Shown here: positions 27,577-36,434 of the stretch, in pieces
How positions within the stretch are numbered: position 1 is the stretch's first letter
How the letters are laid out: every line of letters starts with the position of its first letter
Source of the DNA: an uncultured Oscillospiraceae bacterium
GTDB lineage: Bacteria > Bacillota > Clostridia > Oscillospirales > Oscillospiraceae
Assembly: GCA_902497145.1 (NCBI GenBank)
Contig: CABVDR010000003.1
Span: 29,621 to 93,620 of the forward strand
Direction: 5' to 3'
Length of the DNA stretch: 64,000 nt
Program-made: the position numbers and the translations under genes
Notes under the pieces: model-generated
Databases searched by the model: none
What the model saw: the letters and a program-made list of their open reading frames with translations, nothing else
What the model was told of the DNA's origin: nothing

Positions 27577-28239
27577 TTAGACCGCGCCCTCCTGCGCCAG
27601 CTGTTCCTTAATGCACTGGCAGGCCAGGGACAGATGGCGGGTGTTGATCTCCACCGCTTTTTCTACCTCCCCGGTAGCCAGTGCGGTAATCAGGTCCCGG
27701 TGCTCCAGCATGGAATCATGGAAGCGGTTGTGGCTGGAGAGGGAGCGGATGCGGAACTGTTGGTTCATGGAACGTACCCGATAGTACAGGTCATCCACCA
27801 AGCTGTTGCCCCCCAGCCGGATAATCAGTTTGTGCAGGTCATCGTCATCCGACACATACCCATCCAAGTCCTGCCGGCGGTAGTTTTCTTCCAGAGAGTG
27901 GAGAATGGTTAACAGCTGCGCACGCTGCCCGTCCGACATATACTGGGGGGAGCGGCGGATGGAGTAGCTTTCCAGCATCAGGCGCACATCAAAAATTTCA
28001 TCGATGTCCTGTACGGTAAATTTTTTCACATAGACCCCCTTATTGGGGATCTCAATGACAAGTCCGTCGGAGACCAGCTGCTTGAGGGCTTCCCGGACAG
28101 GGCTGCGGCTGACGTGGAGGCGATTGGCCAATTCCACCTCCTGAAGACGTTGACCTGGGGTATATTCTCCCCGCCAGAGGGAGTTGCGGATGATTTTGTA
28201 AATTTGGTTTCGTATGGTCTGGACAGGCTGGTCAGCCAT
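27577..28239 (-). CDS. GntR-family regulator, FadR/FCD subgroup
   Basis: 220 aa from the ATG at 28239, 6 bases after GGGAGGTG; the GTG three codons earlier is part of that site. Residues about 1-75 are the winged helix (ELANRLHVSRSPVREALKQL is the recognition part) and about 80-215 an all-helical FCD effector domain with metal-binding His candidates (HNRFHDSMLEHRDLI). FCD regulators respond to organic acids such as lactate, glycolate or sugar acids. It sits between the DcyD-like enzyme and the AEC transporter, so it likely senses a substrate of this cluster. Candidate sites are the 17-bp palindrome at 27358 and the GTATAATGTATAC sites at 32283 and 43735. Confidence 0.9.
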   Translation of the reverse strand: MADQPVQTIRNQIYKIIRNSLWRGEYTPGQRLQEVELANRLHVSRSPVREALKQLVSDGLVIEIPNKGVYVKKFTVQDIDEIFDVRLMLESYSIRRSPQYMSDGQRAQLLTILHSLEENYRRQDLDGYVSDDDDLHKLIIRLGGNSLVDDLYYRVRSMNQQFRIRSLSSHNRFHDSMLEHRDLITALATGEVEKAVEINTRHLSLACQCIKEQLAQEGAV

Positions 28240-28268
28240 ATCGAACACCTCCCTATCTCCTATTTAAT

Positions 28269-28308
28269 ACGGCTGGAAGGCAGAACATGCGCTCTGTCTT
28301 CCAGCCGT
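28269..28308 (-). terminator. Terminator-like hairpin after the DcyD-like gene
   Basis: 16-base arms with one mismatch (28269-28284 with 28293-28308, ACGGCTGGAAGGCAGA). It stands between the DcyD-like gene and gntR. There is no long T-run on the minus strand, so read-through is likely. Confidence 0.5.
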
Positions 28309-28338
28309 GATTTCTCTCTCAGGCGGGGTGGCCGAAGC

Positions 28339-29400
28339 TTATGGTAGGTCGGCCAGATCGCCTACGATCTCCGCCTCGCTGAACAGGGCGGTGGCTCCGC
28401 CGGTGTGTAGGTAGACCACCGTGCTGCCCTTGGGAACGCGCCCGTCCCGGATGTATTCCATCAAACCGTGGAAGCCCTTGCCGGAGTAGACAGGGTCCGT
28501 AAACAGTCCCTCGCTGCGGGCCAGATAACGGATGTCTTCGTTGGCGGCAGGGCTGGGGACCTCATAACCCGGGGCAAAGTAGTTGGGATCACAGATAAAC
28601 TGGCTGGGATCTGTGCGCTCGGAGGCACCGATGTGGGCCAGCGCACCGTTGGCCAGTTCGGTCACGTGCTTGGGATAGCCGTCCGGGTCTTTGGGGCTGA
28701 CCTGGATACCCACAATCTGAATGGGGCTGCCTAAAAGAGCCTTACCGGCGGAAAGACCGGCCAGAGTGCCGCCGGTCCCGGTGCTGGTGAAGAGAAAGTC
28801 GGCCTGGATATTCCGCTCCTGAAGCTGAGCGGTCAGCTCCACAAAGGAGTCCACGTATCCCGTCACACCCACAGGGGTGGAGCCGCCGGAGGGCATTTCA
28901 TAGACCTTGTGTCCCTCCTTCTCCAACTGAGCGATGCGCTCATCCACCTGGCTGCGGCAGCGCACAAAGGTGTCGGCCATCAGCTCGCCAGGCAGGGTGG
29001 GCAAAATGTGCAGCTCAGCGCCCAGAATGGTGTCCAGCAGCAGGTTGGCCCGTACATCCTCTTTCTTGGGTTCCACCAGAGCAGCAAGAAACAGAATGGG
29101 ATTCATGCCGCATTTCCGGGCGGCGGTTGCGGTCTCCATGGCGTGGTTGGACTGGGTAGCGCCGAAGGTAATCACGGTGTCACAGCCCTTGGCCCGGGCG
29201 TCGCCCAGCAGATACTCCAGCTTGCGGATCTTATTGCCGCCGAACAGGGTCATGCCGGAGAAGTCCTCCCGCTTGATCCATACATTGACTCCGGTATCCC
29301 GGCTGACCTTTTCCAGCTTATGGAGCGGGGTGGGGAAAAAGCCCAGATGGACACGCAGCTGAGGCTGAAGCAGGGCGCGGGCCTCCTGAATGGTTTTCAT
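28339..29400 (-). CDS. D-cysteine desulfhydrase / L-cysteate sulfo-lyase family PLP enzyme
   Basis: 353 aa, type II PLP fold. Lys57 in FGGNKIRKLEYL is the Schiff-base lysine, ATQSNHAMETA (near 90) binds the substrate carboxylate, and the TGTGGTLAGL loop (near 200) holds the PLP phosphate. Family members cleave D-cysteine to pyruvate, sulfide and ammonia, deaminate ACC or D-serine analogues, or, as CuyA, split L-cysteate into pyruvate, sulfite and ammonia. The neighbouring SuyA/SuyB-like pair makes the cysteate reaction plausible, but the residues that separate these activities cannot be judged here. Starts 63 bases after the uxaA/suyB-like gene. Confidence 0.85.
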   Translation of the reverse strand: MKTIQEARALLQPQLRVHLGFFPTPLHKLEKVSRDTGVNVWIKREDFSGMTLFGGNKIRKLEYLLGDARAKGCDTVITFGATQSNHAMETATAARKCGMNPILFLAALVEPKKEDVRANLLLDTILGAELHILPTLPGELMADTFVRCRSQVDERIAQLEKEGHKVYEMPSGGSTPVGVTGYVDSFVELTAQLQERNIQADFLFTSTGTGGTLAGLSAGKALLGSPIQIVGIQVSPKDPDGYPKHVTELANGALAHIGASERTDPSQFICDPNYFAPGYEVPSPAANEDIRYLARSEGLFTDPVYSGKGFHGLMEYIRDGRVPKGSTVVYLHTGGATALFSEAEIVGDLADLP

Positions 29401-29463
29401 AGAAATTCCTCCTTCATCTTATAATATTCGCTCTCTGCCGTCAAGGGCGGACGGGCGGTAGAA

Positions 29464-30642
29464 TCAAATGACCGGCCCCAGGCAGAAGATGTCCATGGAG
29501 CCAAAGTAGGAGAGGGCTTCATTCTTGGTCATTGCACCGGAGAGCACGCTCAGCAGCTGGGCAAACGCCTCTTCGCCTACCTCTTCAATGGTTTTCTCCC
29601 CGGTGATGATGCGCCCGGCGTTCAGATCCATGTCGTAGCTCATACGGGCATAGGTGTTGGGATTTCCGCAGATCTTGATCACCGGCATGGTTGGGAACCC
29701 CTGGGGCGCGCCCCGGCCGGTGGAAAACAGCATGCACTGGGCGCCGGTGGCGGCCATCCCGGTGAGAATCTCAGGCTCCCGCCCGGGAGAATCCTTGATC
29801 CACAGTCCCTTGCAGCCGTATGCGGACTCAGGATATTCCAAAACGCCTTGAATGGGACGGTGGCCGGATTTCATAATCGCCCCTAAGCTCTTCTCCTCAA
29901 TAGAGGACAGCCCGCCTGCAATATTGCCGGGAGTGGGCTGGCCGCCCCGCATGTCCTCCCCCACCGATTCCGCTCTATGCTCCATGCGGGTGACGATGTC
30001 ATAGATTTTCCGGCCCACCGGGCCGTCCGGACCGCCCACCGCCCGATTGGCCAGAATGTCCTCGCCGCCCAAAAATTCGGTGGTCTCGCCGAAGATCACG
30101 GTAGCGCCCAGATCCACCAGCTTATCGGCCACATAGCCCACCACACAGTTGGAGGCCATGCCGGAGGTGGTGTCTGACGCTCCGCACTTAATGGACATCA
30201 CTACGTTGGAGACATCCACCGGCTCCCGCTGCAGACCGGAGATCTGGAGGACCAGCTTCTGCGCTGCGTCAATTCCGGCCTGAATGGCCCGGGAGGTGCC
30301 GCCCAGCTCCTGGATGCGGATGATCTCCACCGGCTTGCCGGTGGCCCGGAGTTCCGCCAGCATCCGCTCATGGTCGGTGCCCTCGCAGCCCAGGCTGACG
30401 ATCAGGGAGGCGGCAACATTGGGGCTCTTGCCCAGATTAATCAGCGTATCAGTCACCCGGCGCAGATCCAACGGCAGCTGACAGCACCCCTGGTGATGAA
30501 AGAAGCCAGCCGTCCCCTGCACCTGTCGGCAGATTGCCTGGGCCACATCGTTGGCACAGATAACGCTGGGAATCACCGCCACCAGGTTTCTGGCCCCGTA
30601 TTGGCCGTCCGGCCGCCGGTAGCCCTGAAATACCGTTTGCAC
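29464..30642 (-). CDS. UxaA-family dehydratase/lyase, large subunit (SuyB / altronate dehydratase type)
   Basis: 392 aa, the length of SuyB and of the C-terminal part of altronate dehydratase. Segments HQGCCQ near 49, SLGCEGTD near 83, KCGASDTTSGMASN near 152 and FGETTEFLGGED near 182 match the UxaA C-terminal domain, an Fe-dependent lyase. Relatives remove water from altronate or galactarate, or remove sulfite from (2R)-3-sulfolactate (SuyAB). The split two-gene form with a 105-aa SAF partner is the SuyAB arrangement, while altronate dehydratases are usually fused. It overlaps no gene; only 3 bases separate it from the partner. Confidence 0.88.
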   Translation of the reverse strand: MQTVFQGYRRPDGQYGARNLVAVIPSVICANDVAQAICRQVQGTAGFFHHQGCCQLPLDLRRVTDTLINLGKSPNVAASLIVSLGCEGTDHERMLAELRATGKPVEIIRIQELGGTSRAIQAGIDAAQKLVLQISGLQREPVDVSNVVMSIKCGASDTTSGMASNCVVGYVADKLVDLGATVIFGETTEFLGGEDILANRAVGGPDGPVGRKIYDIVTRMEHRAESVGEDMRGGQPTPGNIAGGLSSIEEKSLGAIMKSGHRPIQGVLEYPESAYGCKGLWIKDSPGREPEILTGMAATGAQCMLFSTGRGAPQGFPTMPVIKICGNPNTYARMSYDMDLNAGRIITGEKTIEEVGEEAFAQLLSVLSGAMTKNEALSYFGSMDIFCLGPVI

Positions 30643-30645
30643 TGC

Positions 30646-30963
30646 TTACCCCTCCTTATTTAAATCTCCGCGGCCCCGCAGAGCCTCCAGATTGTGGATG
30701 TGGACATATTCTCCAGCCTGGATTTCCCGGCTGGCCGCCCCGATCACGTGTCCATATTTGATGATAGAGGTCCCTTTAGGGATGTTCTCCAAGGCAATTT
30801 TGTGGCCGTAGGGGACGTCTCCGATCACAGTCAGGGTCTGGCTGTTTCCGGCAGAATCCCGTACCTCTACTGTGGTGCCATCTTTGATGTCGGAGGCAAA
30901 AATGGTGGCCACGTTGTCTGTGGAGTCCACTTTCAGCGCCAAGTTTAACGTCTGCATATCCAT
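30646..30963 (-). CDS. SAF-domain small subunit (SuyA / UxaA N-terminal type)
   Basis: 105 aa. The SAF domain shows VPYGHKIALENIPKGTSIIKYG and, near the end, EYVHIHNLEA, the usual UxaA N-terminal pattern (AGEYVHVHN). In the family this domain caps the active site of the large subunit. The ATG at 30963 or the one two codons on (30957) both follow AAAGGAGG; I kept the first. The gene lies 7 bases after larA and 3 bases before the large subunit, so the three are one transcript. Confidence 0.88.
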   Translation of the reverse strand: MDMQTLNLALKVDSTDNVATIFASDIKDGTTVEVRDSAGNSQTLTVIGDVPYGHKIALENIPKGTSIIKYGHVIGAASREIQAGEYVHIHNLEALRGRGDLNKEG

Positions 30964-30970
30964 CCTCCTT

Positions 30971-32245
30971 TTATTCCTGCACGACCAGCACAGAGACGCC
31001 GTCAGGGATGACTACCACCTTGGCGTTCCGGCCCACCTGCTTATAGGCCAGCTCCAGGGCCTCGTCCGGGGTGGCGGCGGGAATCAGGTTGGCCTGCCGC
31101 ACAAGCTGGGGATCCAGCTGGGAGACCAAAATTACCTGGTTTCGCCTTAAAATGCGGGCATAGATCTGGGCGCACCACTGCTCGGAGATAGACTGCTTGG
31201 GAGGAATTTTGGACAAGTATCCATCAATTTCCTCCGGCGTGCCCATGGTAATCAGCCGTTCAAAATTTTCTCCGCCCATACCGTCCCGGCAGGCACAGCA
31301 CATGATAATGACGCCCCCTTCCCGGCAGCAGGCCTGGGCGGTGGCCACCGCTTTCGGACTTTGATACAGATTCTGGTCCAGAGGATAGCCGCCGTTGGAG
31401 GTGACGGCAATATCTCCACAGATTGGCTCACACTGGGCCAGGGAGCGGACAAACTGTACCCCCTGTGCGTGTGCCTGCTCCAGATCGCCGCAGAAGGCGG
31501 CAATAATTTTCTTCTCCCCGTTGAGCGCTACATTTAAAATGAACTGGGTGTTGACCTTCCGGGCGGCATACACCATATCCTCGTGGATGGGATTGCCCTG
31601 CAAAACTCCTGCGGCGGCCATGGGACTTGAAATGGCCCGGTAGGAGTGGTTTTCATTGACGGTGGCGGCGTTGCAGCTGCCGGGAAGGATGCTTTTGCGT
31701 CCGCCGGAAAATCCAGCAAAGAAATGGGGCTCAATAAATCCTTCGCATACCAGCAAGTCGCAGTGGACCACCTCTTTGTTGACCCAGAGCTCAGCGCCGG
31801 AGGGCAGCGGGCAAACAAACTCAAAGTCCTCCTGCTCAAACGCTTTGTTGACGACAATCCGCTCCCGGTCCACAATCTGGTCGCCGAACATCCTGCGCTG
31901 TTCCTCCGGGGTGGTGGGGCGGTGGAGTCCGGTAGCAATGAAAATGGTGATCTCTGCGGCGGGATTTCCCCGGCGGATTTCCTGGAGCAGCAGCGGCAGT
32001 GTGATCTTGCTGGGGACCGCGCGGGTGTGGTCGCTGGTGACAATGGTCACTTTCTGCTTACCTTGGGCCAACTGGGACAGGCGCGGCGTGCCGATGGGGT
32101 GCTCCAATGCCCTGCGCACCAGGTCCTGTTCTCCCAAGTCCGGTTGATACGCCTCGGTGCGGGCGGTCAAAATACCGAACAGATTTTCCTTTGACACGTG
32201 CAGATCCACGCAGGAGGTGTCATAGGGGATAGGGATGCGTTCCAT
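30971..32245 (-). CDS. LarA-family nickel-pincer 2-hydroxyacid racemase
   Basis: 424 aa, the length of Lactiplantibacillus LarA. Residues known to matter in that enzyme occur at the same numbers: Arg75 in DHTRAVPS, His108 in ATGLHRP, His174 and Lys184 in EPHFFAGFSGGRKSILPG, His200 in NENH, and Gln295 and Lys298 in QNLYQSPK; a Trp stands at about 357. It should therefore bind the nickel-pincer nucleotide and racemise a 2-hydroxy acid by hydride transfer. The cofactor genes larB, larC and larE are not in the window. It heads a five- or six-gene operon with a SuyAB-like lyase, so lactate, malate or sulfolactate are all candidate substrates. Confidence 0.9.
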   Translation of the reverse strand: MERIPIPYDTSCVDLHVSKENLFGILTARTEAYQPDLGEQDLVRRALEHPIGTPRLSQLAQGKQKVTIVTSDHTRAVPSKITLPLLLQEIRRGNPAAEITIFIATGLHRPTTPEEQRRMFGDQIVDRERIVVNKAFEQEDFEFVCPLPSGAELWVNKEVVHCDLLVCEGFIEPHFFAGFSGGRKSILPGSCNAATVNENHSYRAISSPMAAAGVLQGNPIHEDMVYAARKVNTQFILNVALNGEKKIIAAFCGDLEQAHAQGVQFVRSLAQCEPICGDIAVTSNGGYPLDQNLYQSPKAVATAQACCREGGVIIMCCACRDGMGGENFERLITMGTPEEIDGYLSKIPPKQSISEQWCAQIYARILRRNQVILVSQLDPQLVRQANLIPAATPDEALELAYKQVGRNAKVVVIPDGVSVLVVQE

Positions 32246-32282
32246 ACGGTTCCTCCTTACAAGAAAAGACTAAATGAATGAT

Positions 32283-32295
32283 GTATACATTATAC
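32283..32295. promoter_or_regulatory. Operator candidate at the larA promoter
   Basis: GTATA-CAT-TATAC on the plus strand (GTATAATGTATAC on the minus strand), at the predicted start of transcription. An identical 13-mer, within a shared 15-base block, occurs at 43735-43747 ahead of the alanine racemase gene. Confidence 0.65.
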
Positions 32296-32301
32296 ACATA
32301 T

Positions 32302-32330
32302 AATATGGCACAGCGCCACGCTCCTGTCAA
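32302..32330 (-). promoter_or_regulatory. larA operon promoter
   Basis: Minus strand TTGACA (32330-32325), 17 bases, CATATT (32307-32302). The start near 32295 coincides with the operator. Confidence 0.65.
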
Positions 32331-32405
32331 GAAGGGAGAGGAGGGATTTCGATTCCCCAGGCCAGACGGAGAGGAAAATCCGGCCTGGGGAAAGGAAGGC
32401 GTGTG

Positions 32406-33818
32406 TTAAGAGTCCTCCTCCTCGTAGGTACAGCGGGAGGAGATGTGATACTCCCGGATCTTATATTGGAGCTGACGGCGGGAAATCCCCAGATATTCCG
32501 CTGTTTTGGCCCGGTGGTTGTGGCAGATGTCCAGAGCGGCCAGAATATCCTCTTTAGTCAGTTTCCCGGAGCTGCGCTTGGTCGGCTTATGTACTTCAAA
32601 TTCCGGTGCTTCGCCCGCCAGCATGCCGGAGGGGATACTGGCGATCTCTGTGGTGTTGTACGGGGTCATGACCACCATGCGTTCCACAAAGTTTCGAATT
32701 TCCCGCACATTGCCGGGCCAGTGGTAGTGCAGTACTTCCTCCAGCACTTGGGGGGAGAAGCTCTTTTTTAAATTGTATTTTTTGCAGAAATACTCCAGAA
32801 AGCTCAGACAGAGGGGAACAATGTCCTCTTGTCGGTTCCGCACCGGCGGGATCATCAGGGGGACGACATGCAGGCGGTAATAGAGATCGGCCCGGAAGGT
32901 GCCCTCCCGCACCATGGCGGCCAGATCCTGATTGGTGGCGGCAATCAGTCGAAAGTCGATCTTCTGGCTTTGGACAGAACCCACCCGCTGGACACTTTTC
33001 TCCTCGATCATCCGCAAAACCTTACCCTGTACCCCCAGAGGCAGAGAGTTGATCTCGTCCAGAAACAGTGTTCCGCCGTCGGCTGCCGCCACAAGGCCCT
33101 GCTTGCCCTCTTTATTGGCGCCGGTGAAGCTCCCCTTTTCGTAGCCGAAAAGCTCCGCTTCAATCAGGTTTTCCGGAAACGCCGCGCAGTTGGCGGTAAT
33201 GAAGGGCTTGTCCTTACGCTTGCTGTGCTCGTAGATGTAGTGGGCAAGCACCTCTTTTCCGCTGCCTGATTCGCCGTAAAGCAAGACGGTGGTATCCAGA
33301 GGGGCCACGTTGTCAGCCACCGTCAGGATTTGACGGAAGGCAGAACTCTTGGCGACAATACCTTGCTTTTCCAGCTTGGGGGGGCTGGATTTGGAGCGAA
33401 GGATCTTATTTTCCTTGAGCAAGGTGCGGTATTGGGTTTGGAAATCCTCAATATCCTGGAGCATCGTGATGACATACTGGATATTTCCGAAGCTGTCAAA
33501 GATGGGAACCCCCGTGACCAGTCGGACCCGGGATGGTCCTCCAATTTTCTGGTAGTCCTGATAATACTGCAGTCGGCTTACCCGGCGCTTTTCCTGGCAC
33601 ACCAGGTCAAAGACGCAGACATCAATGACTTCGGTAAAATCGTGCACGTTCATTTTCAGGTAGTCCTGGCGGGGAATATTCCTCCAGTTGATCATGACCG
33701 TATTGGCAAAAACCACCTGGCCCGTCCGGTCATAGACCATGATCCCTGCGTCGATGTTGTCCAGGATCATGCTCACAGACAGCTGATCGTCCAGTTGACC
33801 AAAGGTTATGGAATCCAC
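32406..33818 (-). CDS. Sigma-54-dependent transcriptional activator (PAS, AAA+, Fis-type HTH)
   Basis: 470 aa from a GTG at 33818 preceded by GGGAGG at 8 bases; longer frames lack a ribosome binding site. Domains: PAS sensor (about 15-130, DNIDAGIMVYDRTGQVVFAN), AAA+ (about 160-390) with Walker A GESGSGKE near 184, the sigma-54 contact loop GSFTGA near 228 and Walker B GGTLFLDEIN near 250, then a Fis-type helix-turn-helix (RAKTAEYLGISRRQLQYKI) at the end. The S for A in the GAFTGA loop is a tolerated variant. It is encoded between two groups of genes that have sigma-54 promoters and probably drives them when the PAS domain senses a metabolite. Confidence 0.93.
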   Translation of the reverse strand: MDSITFGQLDDQLSVSMILDNIDAGIMVYDRTGQVVFANTVMINWRNIPRQDYLKMNVHDFTEVIDVCVFDLVCQEKRRVSRLQYYQDYQKIGGPSRVRLVTGVPIFDSFGNIQYVITMLQDIEDFQTQYRTLLKENKILRSKSSPPKLEKQGIVAKSSAFRQILTVADNVAPLDTTVLLYGESGSGKEVLAHYIYEHSKRKDKPFITANCAAFPENLIEAELFGYEKGSFTGANKEGKQGLVAAADGGTLFLDEINSLPLGVQGKVLRMIEEKSVQRVGSVQSQKIDFRLIAATNQDLAAMVREGTFRADLYYRLHVVPLMIPPVRNRQEDIVPLCLSFLEYFCKKYNLKKSFSPQVLEEVLHYHWPGNVREIRNFVERMVVMTPYNTTEIASIPSGMLAGEAPEFEVHKPTKRSSGKLTKEDILAALDICHNHRAKTAEYLGISRRQLQYKIREYHISSRCTYEEEDS

Positions 33819-33849
33819 ACGGTTCACCTCCCAGAGATAGAATGCTTCT

Positions 33850-33855
33850 TGTATA
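33850..33855 (-). promoter_or_regulatory. Extended -10 promoter of the sigma-54 activator gene
   Basis: Minus strand TGGTATACA (TG-N-TATACA; -10 at 33855-33850). A weak TTTTTA stands 17 bases upstream. It lies after the terminator of the dehydratase operon, so the activator is made independently. Confidence 0.45.
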
Positions 33856-33921
33856 CCACAAATCAGGTAAAATAAAAAGCCCCCGCCGGTGGAAATACCT
33901 GGCGGCCCCGCAAAAAACGAG

Positions 33922-33956
33922 TTGCTTCCAGCCCGTGTGACAAGGGCTGGAAGCAA
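33922..33956 (-). terminator. Terminator after the dehydratase operon
   Basis: Perfect 13-bp stem (33922-33934 with 33944-33956, TTGCTTCCAGCCC and its complement), followed on the minus strand by CTCGTTTTTTG. A second GC-rich hairpin (CCGCC/GGCGG near 33882-33906) with its own T-run follows. Confidence 0.8.
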
Positions 33957-33966
33957 ATGAAATGGC

Positions 33967-35094
33967 TTAAATCATCTCACTGAAACTCTCAATCCGGGTG
34001 CGGATCTGCTCGTAGCTGGTATTCTGCTGGTCAATATCAATGGTGACACAAGGAATCCCGGCCTGGTGCAGAACTCGCTCGTAGTAGGGCTGATCATACT
34101 CCTCCGGATCGCAGAACTTCATCATGCAGGTGACAACGCCCTGGGCCCCGGTCTCTTTGCACATCTCAACCAGCATGGCGCCGCGAGGCTTACCCAGCTC
34201 ATGGATCAGGCTGCAGCCGTGCCGGTTGTTCCACTGCAGAGCCAGCCGCTTCAGGCCGCCGCCCCCACGCTGGGGGATGTCCGTGCGGTATTGGCGGGAC
34301 TCCTGGGCCAAATCGTCGGCCACCACGGCGATGTGGTTGTCCTGGAAGATATCCAACAGTGCCTTGGGCTCGCAGGTGATGCCGGCCAGGATGACCTTCT
34401 TGCCGGTCCACTGGTGCTCGGGGAGAGCATTCATAGCCTGAATCAGCTCCCGCACCAGGGCGGTATGTTCCTCTTTTTCAAAGAAGAAGGCGCTCTTGTG
34501 GACGGTGTGACGCACATCGGGAGTTACCAGATCCAGATGGCGGTTGGCAACCTGATCAAACTCCCGCATGACCTGGTTGTGGGCGTTATAGATGTCAATG
34601 GTCTGACAGAGGGCATTCTCGCTCATCATGTGACCGGTGATGGTGTAGAGCATGGTCAACACCGTCTCAAACTCGCTGATCAGATAGTCCACACTGGCGG
34701 GAGAGGTCCGGTTCTGGGGGTAGACGATAGGAATCATGGGGATGTCCTTCACCCCAAAACGCCAGTTCTGGGTCATGCAGCGCAGGGTGTCACACATGGC
34801 CGGGATGATTACGGCCGAGAGGCCCTGATAGGCGCCCATCAGCCCCAGCTCCATGTTGGACTGCATAATGGGGCAGGCAAAGGCCGGGAGATAGCTCTTG
34901 GCCAGCTTCAAATCCACGTGTCCGCCCCACAGGCCCATGGGGATCATGCCGCAGGCGTGAACTAATTCCTCCGGTGCGTAGGGGGCAAAACAACCTACCA
35001 CCTGCTTGCCCTGGCTGAGGTAGTAGTCCAACTGCGCCTTCGGGTTGTCGCAGGCCTTCTGCAGCCGCTCCAGGCTCGCGTTCCAATCAGCCAT
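33967..35094 (-). CDS. 2-hydroxyacyl-CoA dehydratase, beta-type subunit (HgdB/FldC/HadC family)
   Basis: 375 aa, the usual length of this subunit. Conserved segments are VVGCFAPYAPEELVHACGMIP near 33-53, FACPIMQSN near 72, IPAMCDTLR near 96 and, near the C-terminus, GVVTCMMKFCDPEEYD; the cysteines are those that ligate a 4Fe-4S cluster. With the alpha-type subunit it removes water from a (R)-2-hydroxyacyl-CoA by a ketyl radical mechanism after one-electron activation. The activator ATPase (HgdC/FldI type) is not in the window. Its start overlaps the alpha-type gene by 8 bases. Confidence 0.92.
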   Translation of the reverse strand: MADWNASLERLQKACDNPKAQLDYYLSQGKQVVGCFAPYAPEELVHACGMIPMGLWGGHVDLKLAKSYLPAFACPIMQSNMELGLMGAYQGLSAVIIPAMCDTLRCMTQNWRFGVKDIPMIPIVYPQNRTSPASVDYLISEFETVLTMLYTITGHMMSENALCQTIDIYNAHNQVMREFDQVANRHLDLVTPDVRHTVHKSAFFFEKEEHTALVRELIQAMNALPEHQWTGKKVILAGITCEPKALLDIFQDNHIAVVADDLAQESRQYRTDIPQRGGGGLKRLALQWNNRHGCSLIHELGKPRGAMLVEMCKETGAQGVVTCMMKFCDPEEYDQPYYERVLHQAGIPCVTIDIDQQNTSYEQIRTRIESFSEMI

Positions 35095-36400
35095 TGCGTT
35101 TCGCCTCCTTGTTCTGCTTCATGATCTCCACAAGACCTTGAATCCGGGTCTCAAACTGGGCTTCACTGAAGTTGCGGTAGTCTGCCTGGTCTCCGTCGAA
35201 GGAGGTGAAGGGCACGCCGGCCTGCTGGGAGAGCTGGCGCTGAACCTCCATCATCTGGCAGTCCATGACCTTGCAGCTGCGGTTGACGTGGTAGATGGTG
35301 CCGTCGCAGTTAAAGCGCTGGAGGGCTTCCAGACGGCGGGAGAGCATGGTGGTGGCGTTGTCTCCGTTTGTAGAGGCAAAGCAGTAGGCCCTGGCCATGC
35401 CGTCCAGATCATCATATTGAATGGCCCACGCCTTGCCATAGCTGGAGGCCACCATGTTGATGCCGTACTTTTTCAGGGTGCGCAGATTGTGGCTCAGATA
35501 GGGCCAGCAGGCGATGCCGTCCCAGGACACCCGGTACTCCTGCTCCACCGGGAAGGTAGAGGTGCCTTGGCGGATATGTTCCTCCATCTCCGAGATGAGC
35601 TGCTCCAGGATGGCGGTGGTGGAGGGCTTTCCACGGTTGCACACCATGGCGGACATGTAGTTGAACAGTTCAAAGCCGCCGATGGGAGCAGGCTTGTGGT
35701 CCAGCAGGCCGTTGGCCTGCTCCCACAGGTCGCTGTTGCGCTGGGAAATGGTCATGACCTCCTGGAACCGCTTCTCATCCCAGGTCTTGCCGGTAAAGGC
35801 GCACAGGTCCTGGATGAGCTGGTCAATCTGGGCGCGGACATAGCGTACCCGGGTCTCGGTCACATAGTCCCAGGGGTTATAGCAGGTGTCAATGAAAAAC
35901 ACGGGGATATTCAGCTGATAGGCCAGGTTCTCATACCACTTGGTCAGCTGGTTGCAGATGTTGTTGGTGAGCAGCAGGAAGTCCGGCTTGACCATCTTGC
36001 CCCCGTCGGGCAGCTCCACATCGCTCTCGCCGTTGAGTACAGAGGCGTAGGCCAGGTTGACCTTTGCGTAGGCGCACAGGTCGTTGTTATAGCCCAGGGG
36101 CCCCTCGCACTCCTGAAGGAAGGGGTCGGCCTGGTGCCGGGCGGCAATGCCGGCGGCGTGGTTTTCCGGGTAGAGGACATTCAGGCCCAGAGTCTCGGCA
36201 ATTTCCTGGGGGAAGATGGAGGCCGACCAGCCGACCTTTTCGCCCCGCTCCTTTGCCAGACGGGCGTTTTCAAACAGGGCGTTGGTCTGCTCCCCGATCA
36301 TCAGCATGGACTTGGGCTTTGGACGTTTTGGTTTGGCGGCAGGCTGGGCTGCCTGAGTCTGAACAGCCCCCGAAGCGGAGGCCACTGTGGATTCGCTCAT
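35087..36400 (-). CDS. 2-hydroxyacyl-CoA dehydratase, alpha-type subunit (HgdA/FldB/HadB family)
   Basis: 437 aa. An N-terminal Ala/Pro/Lys-rich stretch (about 1-30) precedes MLMIGEQTNALFENA; WSASIFPQEIAETLG, a LLTNNICNQLTKWYENL segment near 172 and GIACWPYLSHNLRTLKKYG near 318 follow the alpha-subunit pattern. FldB/HadB relatives bind the acyl-CoA and share the Fe-S clusters with the partner. The gene follows a type III CoA-transferase gene in the same operon, as in the Fld and Had systems for phenyllactate and 2-hydroxyisocaproate. Confidence 0.92.
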   Translation of the reverse strand: MSESTVASASGAVQTQAAQPAAKPKRPKPKSMLMIGEQTNALFENARLAKERGEKVGWSASIFPQEIAETLGLNVLYPENHAAGIAARHQADPFLQECEGPLGYNNDLCAYAKVNLAYASVLNGESDVELPDGGKMVKPDFLLLTNNICNQLTKWYENLAYQLNIPVFFIDTCYNPWDYVTETRVRYVRAQIDQLIQDLCAFTGKTWDEKRFQEVMTISQRNSDLWEQANGLLDHKPAPIGGFELFNYMSAMVCNRGKPSTTAILEQLISEMEEHIRQGTSTFPVEQEYRVSWDGIACWPYLSHNLRTLKKYGINMVASSYGKAWAIQYDDLDGMARAYCFASTNGDNATTMLSRRLEALQRFNCDGTIYHVNRSCKVMDCQMMEVQRQLSQQAGVPFTSFDGDQADYRNFSEAQFETRIQGLVEIMKQNKEAKRNG

Positions 36401-36434
36401 GAATTAGATCCCTCCTTGTTATGGATCAAAGACC

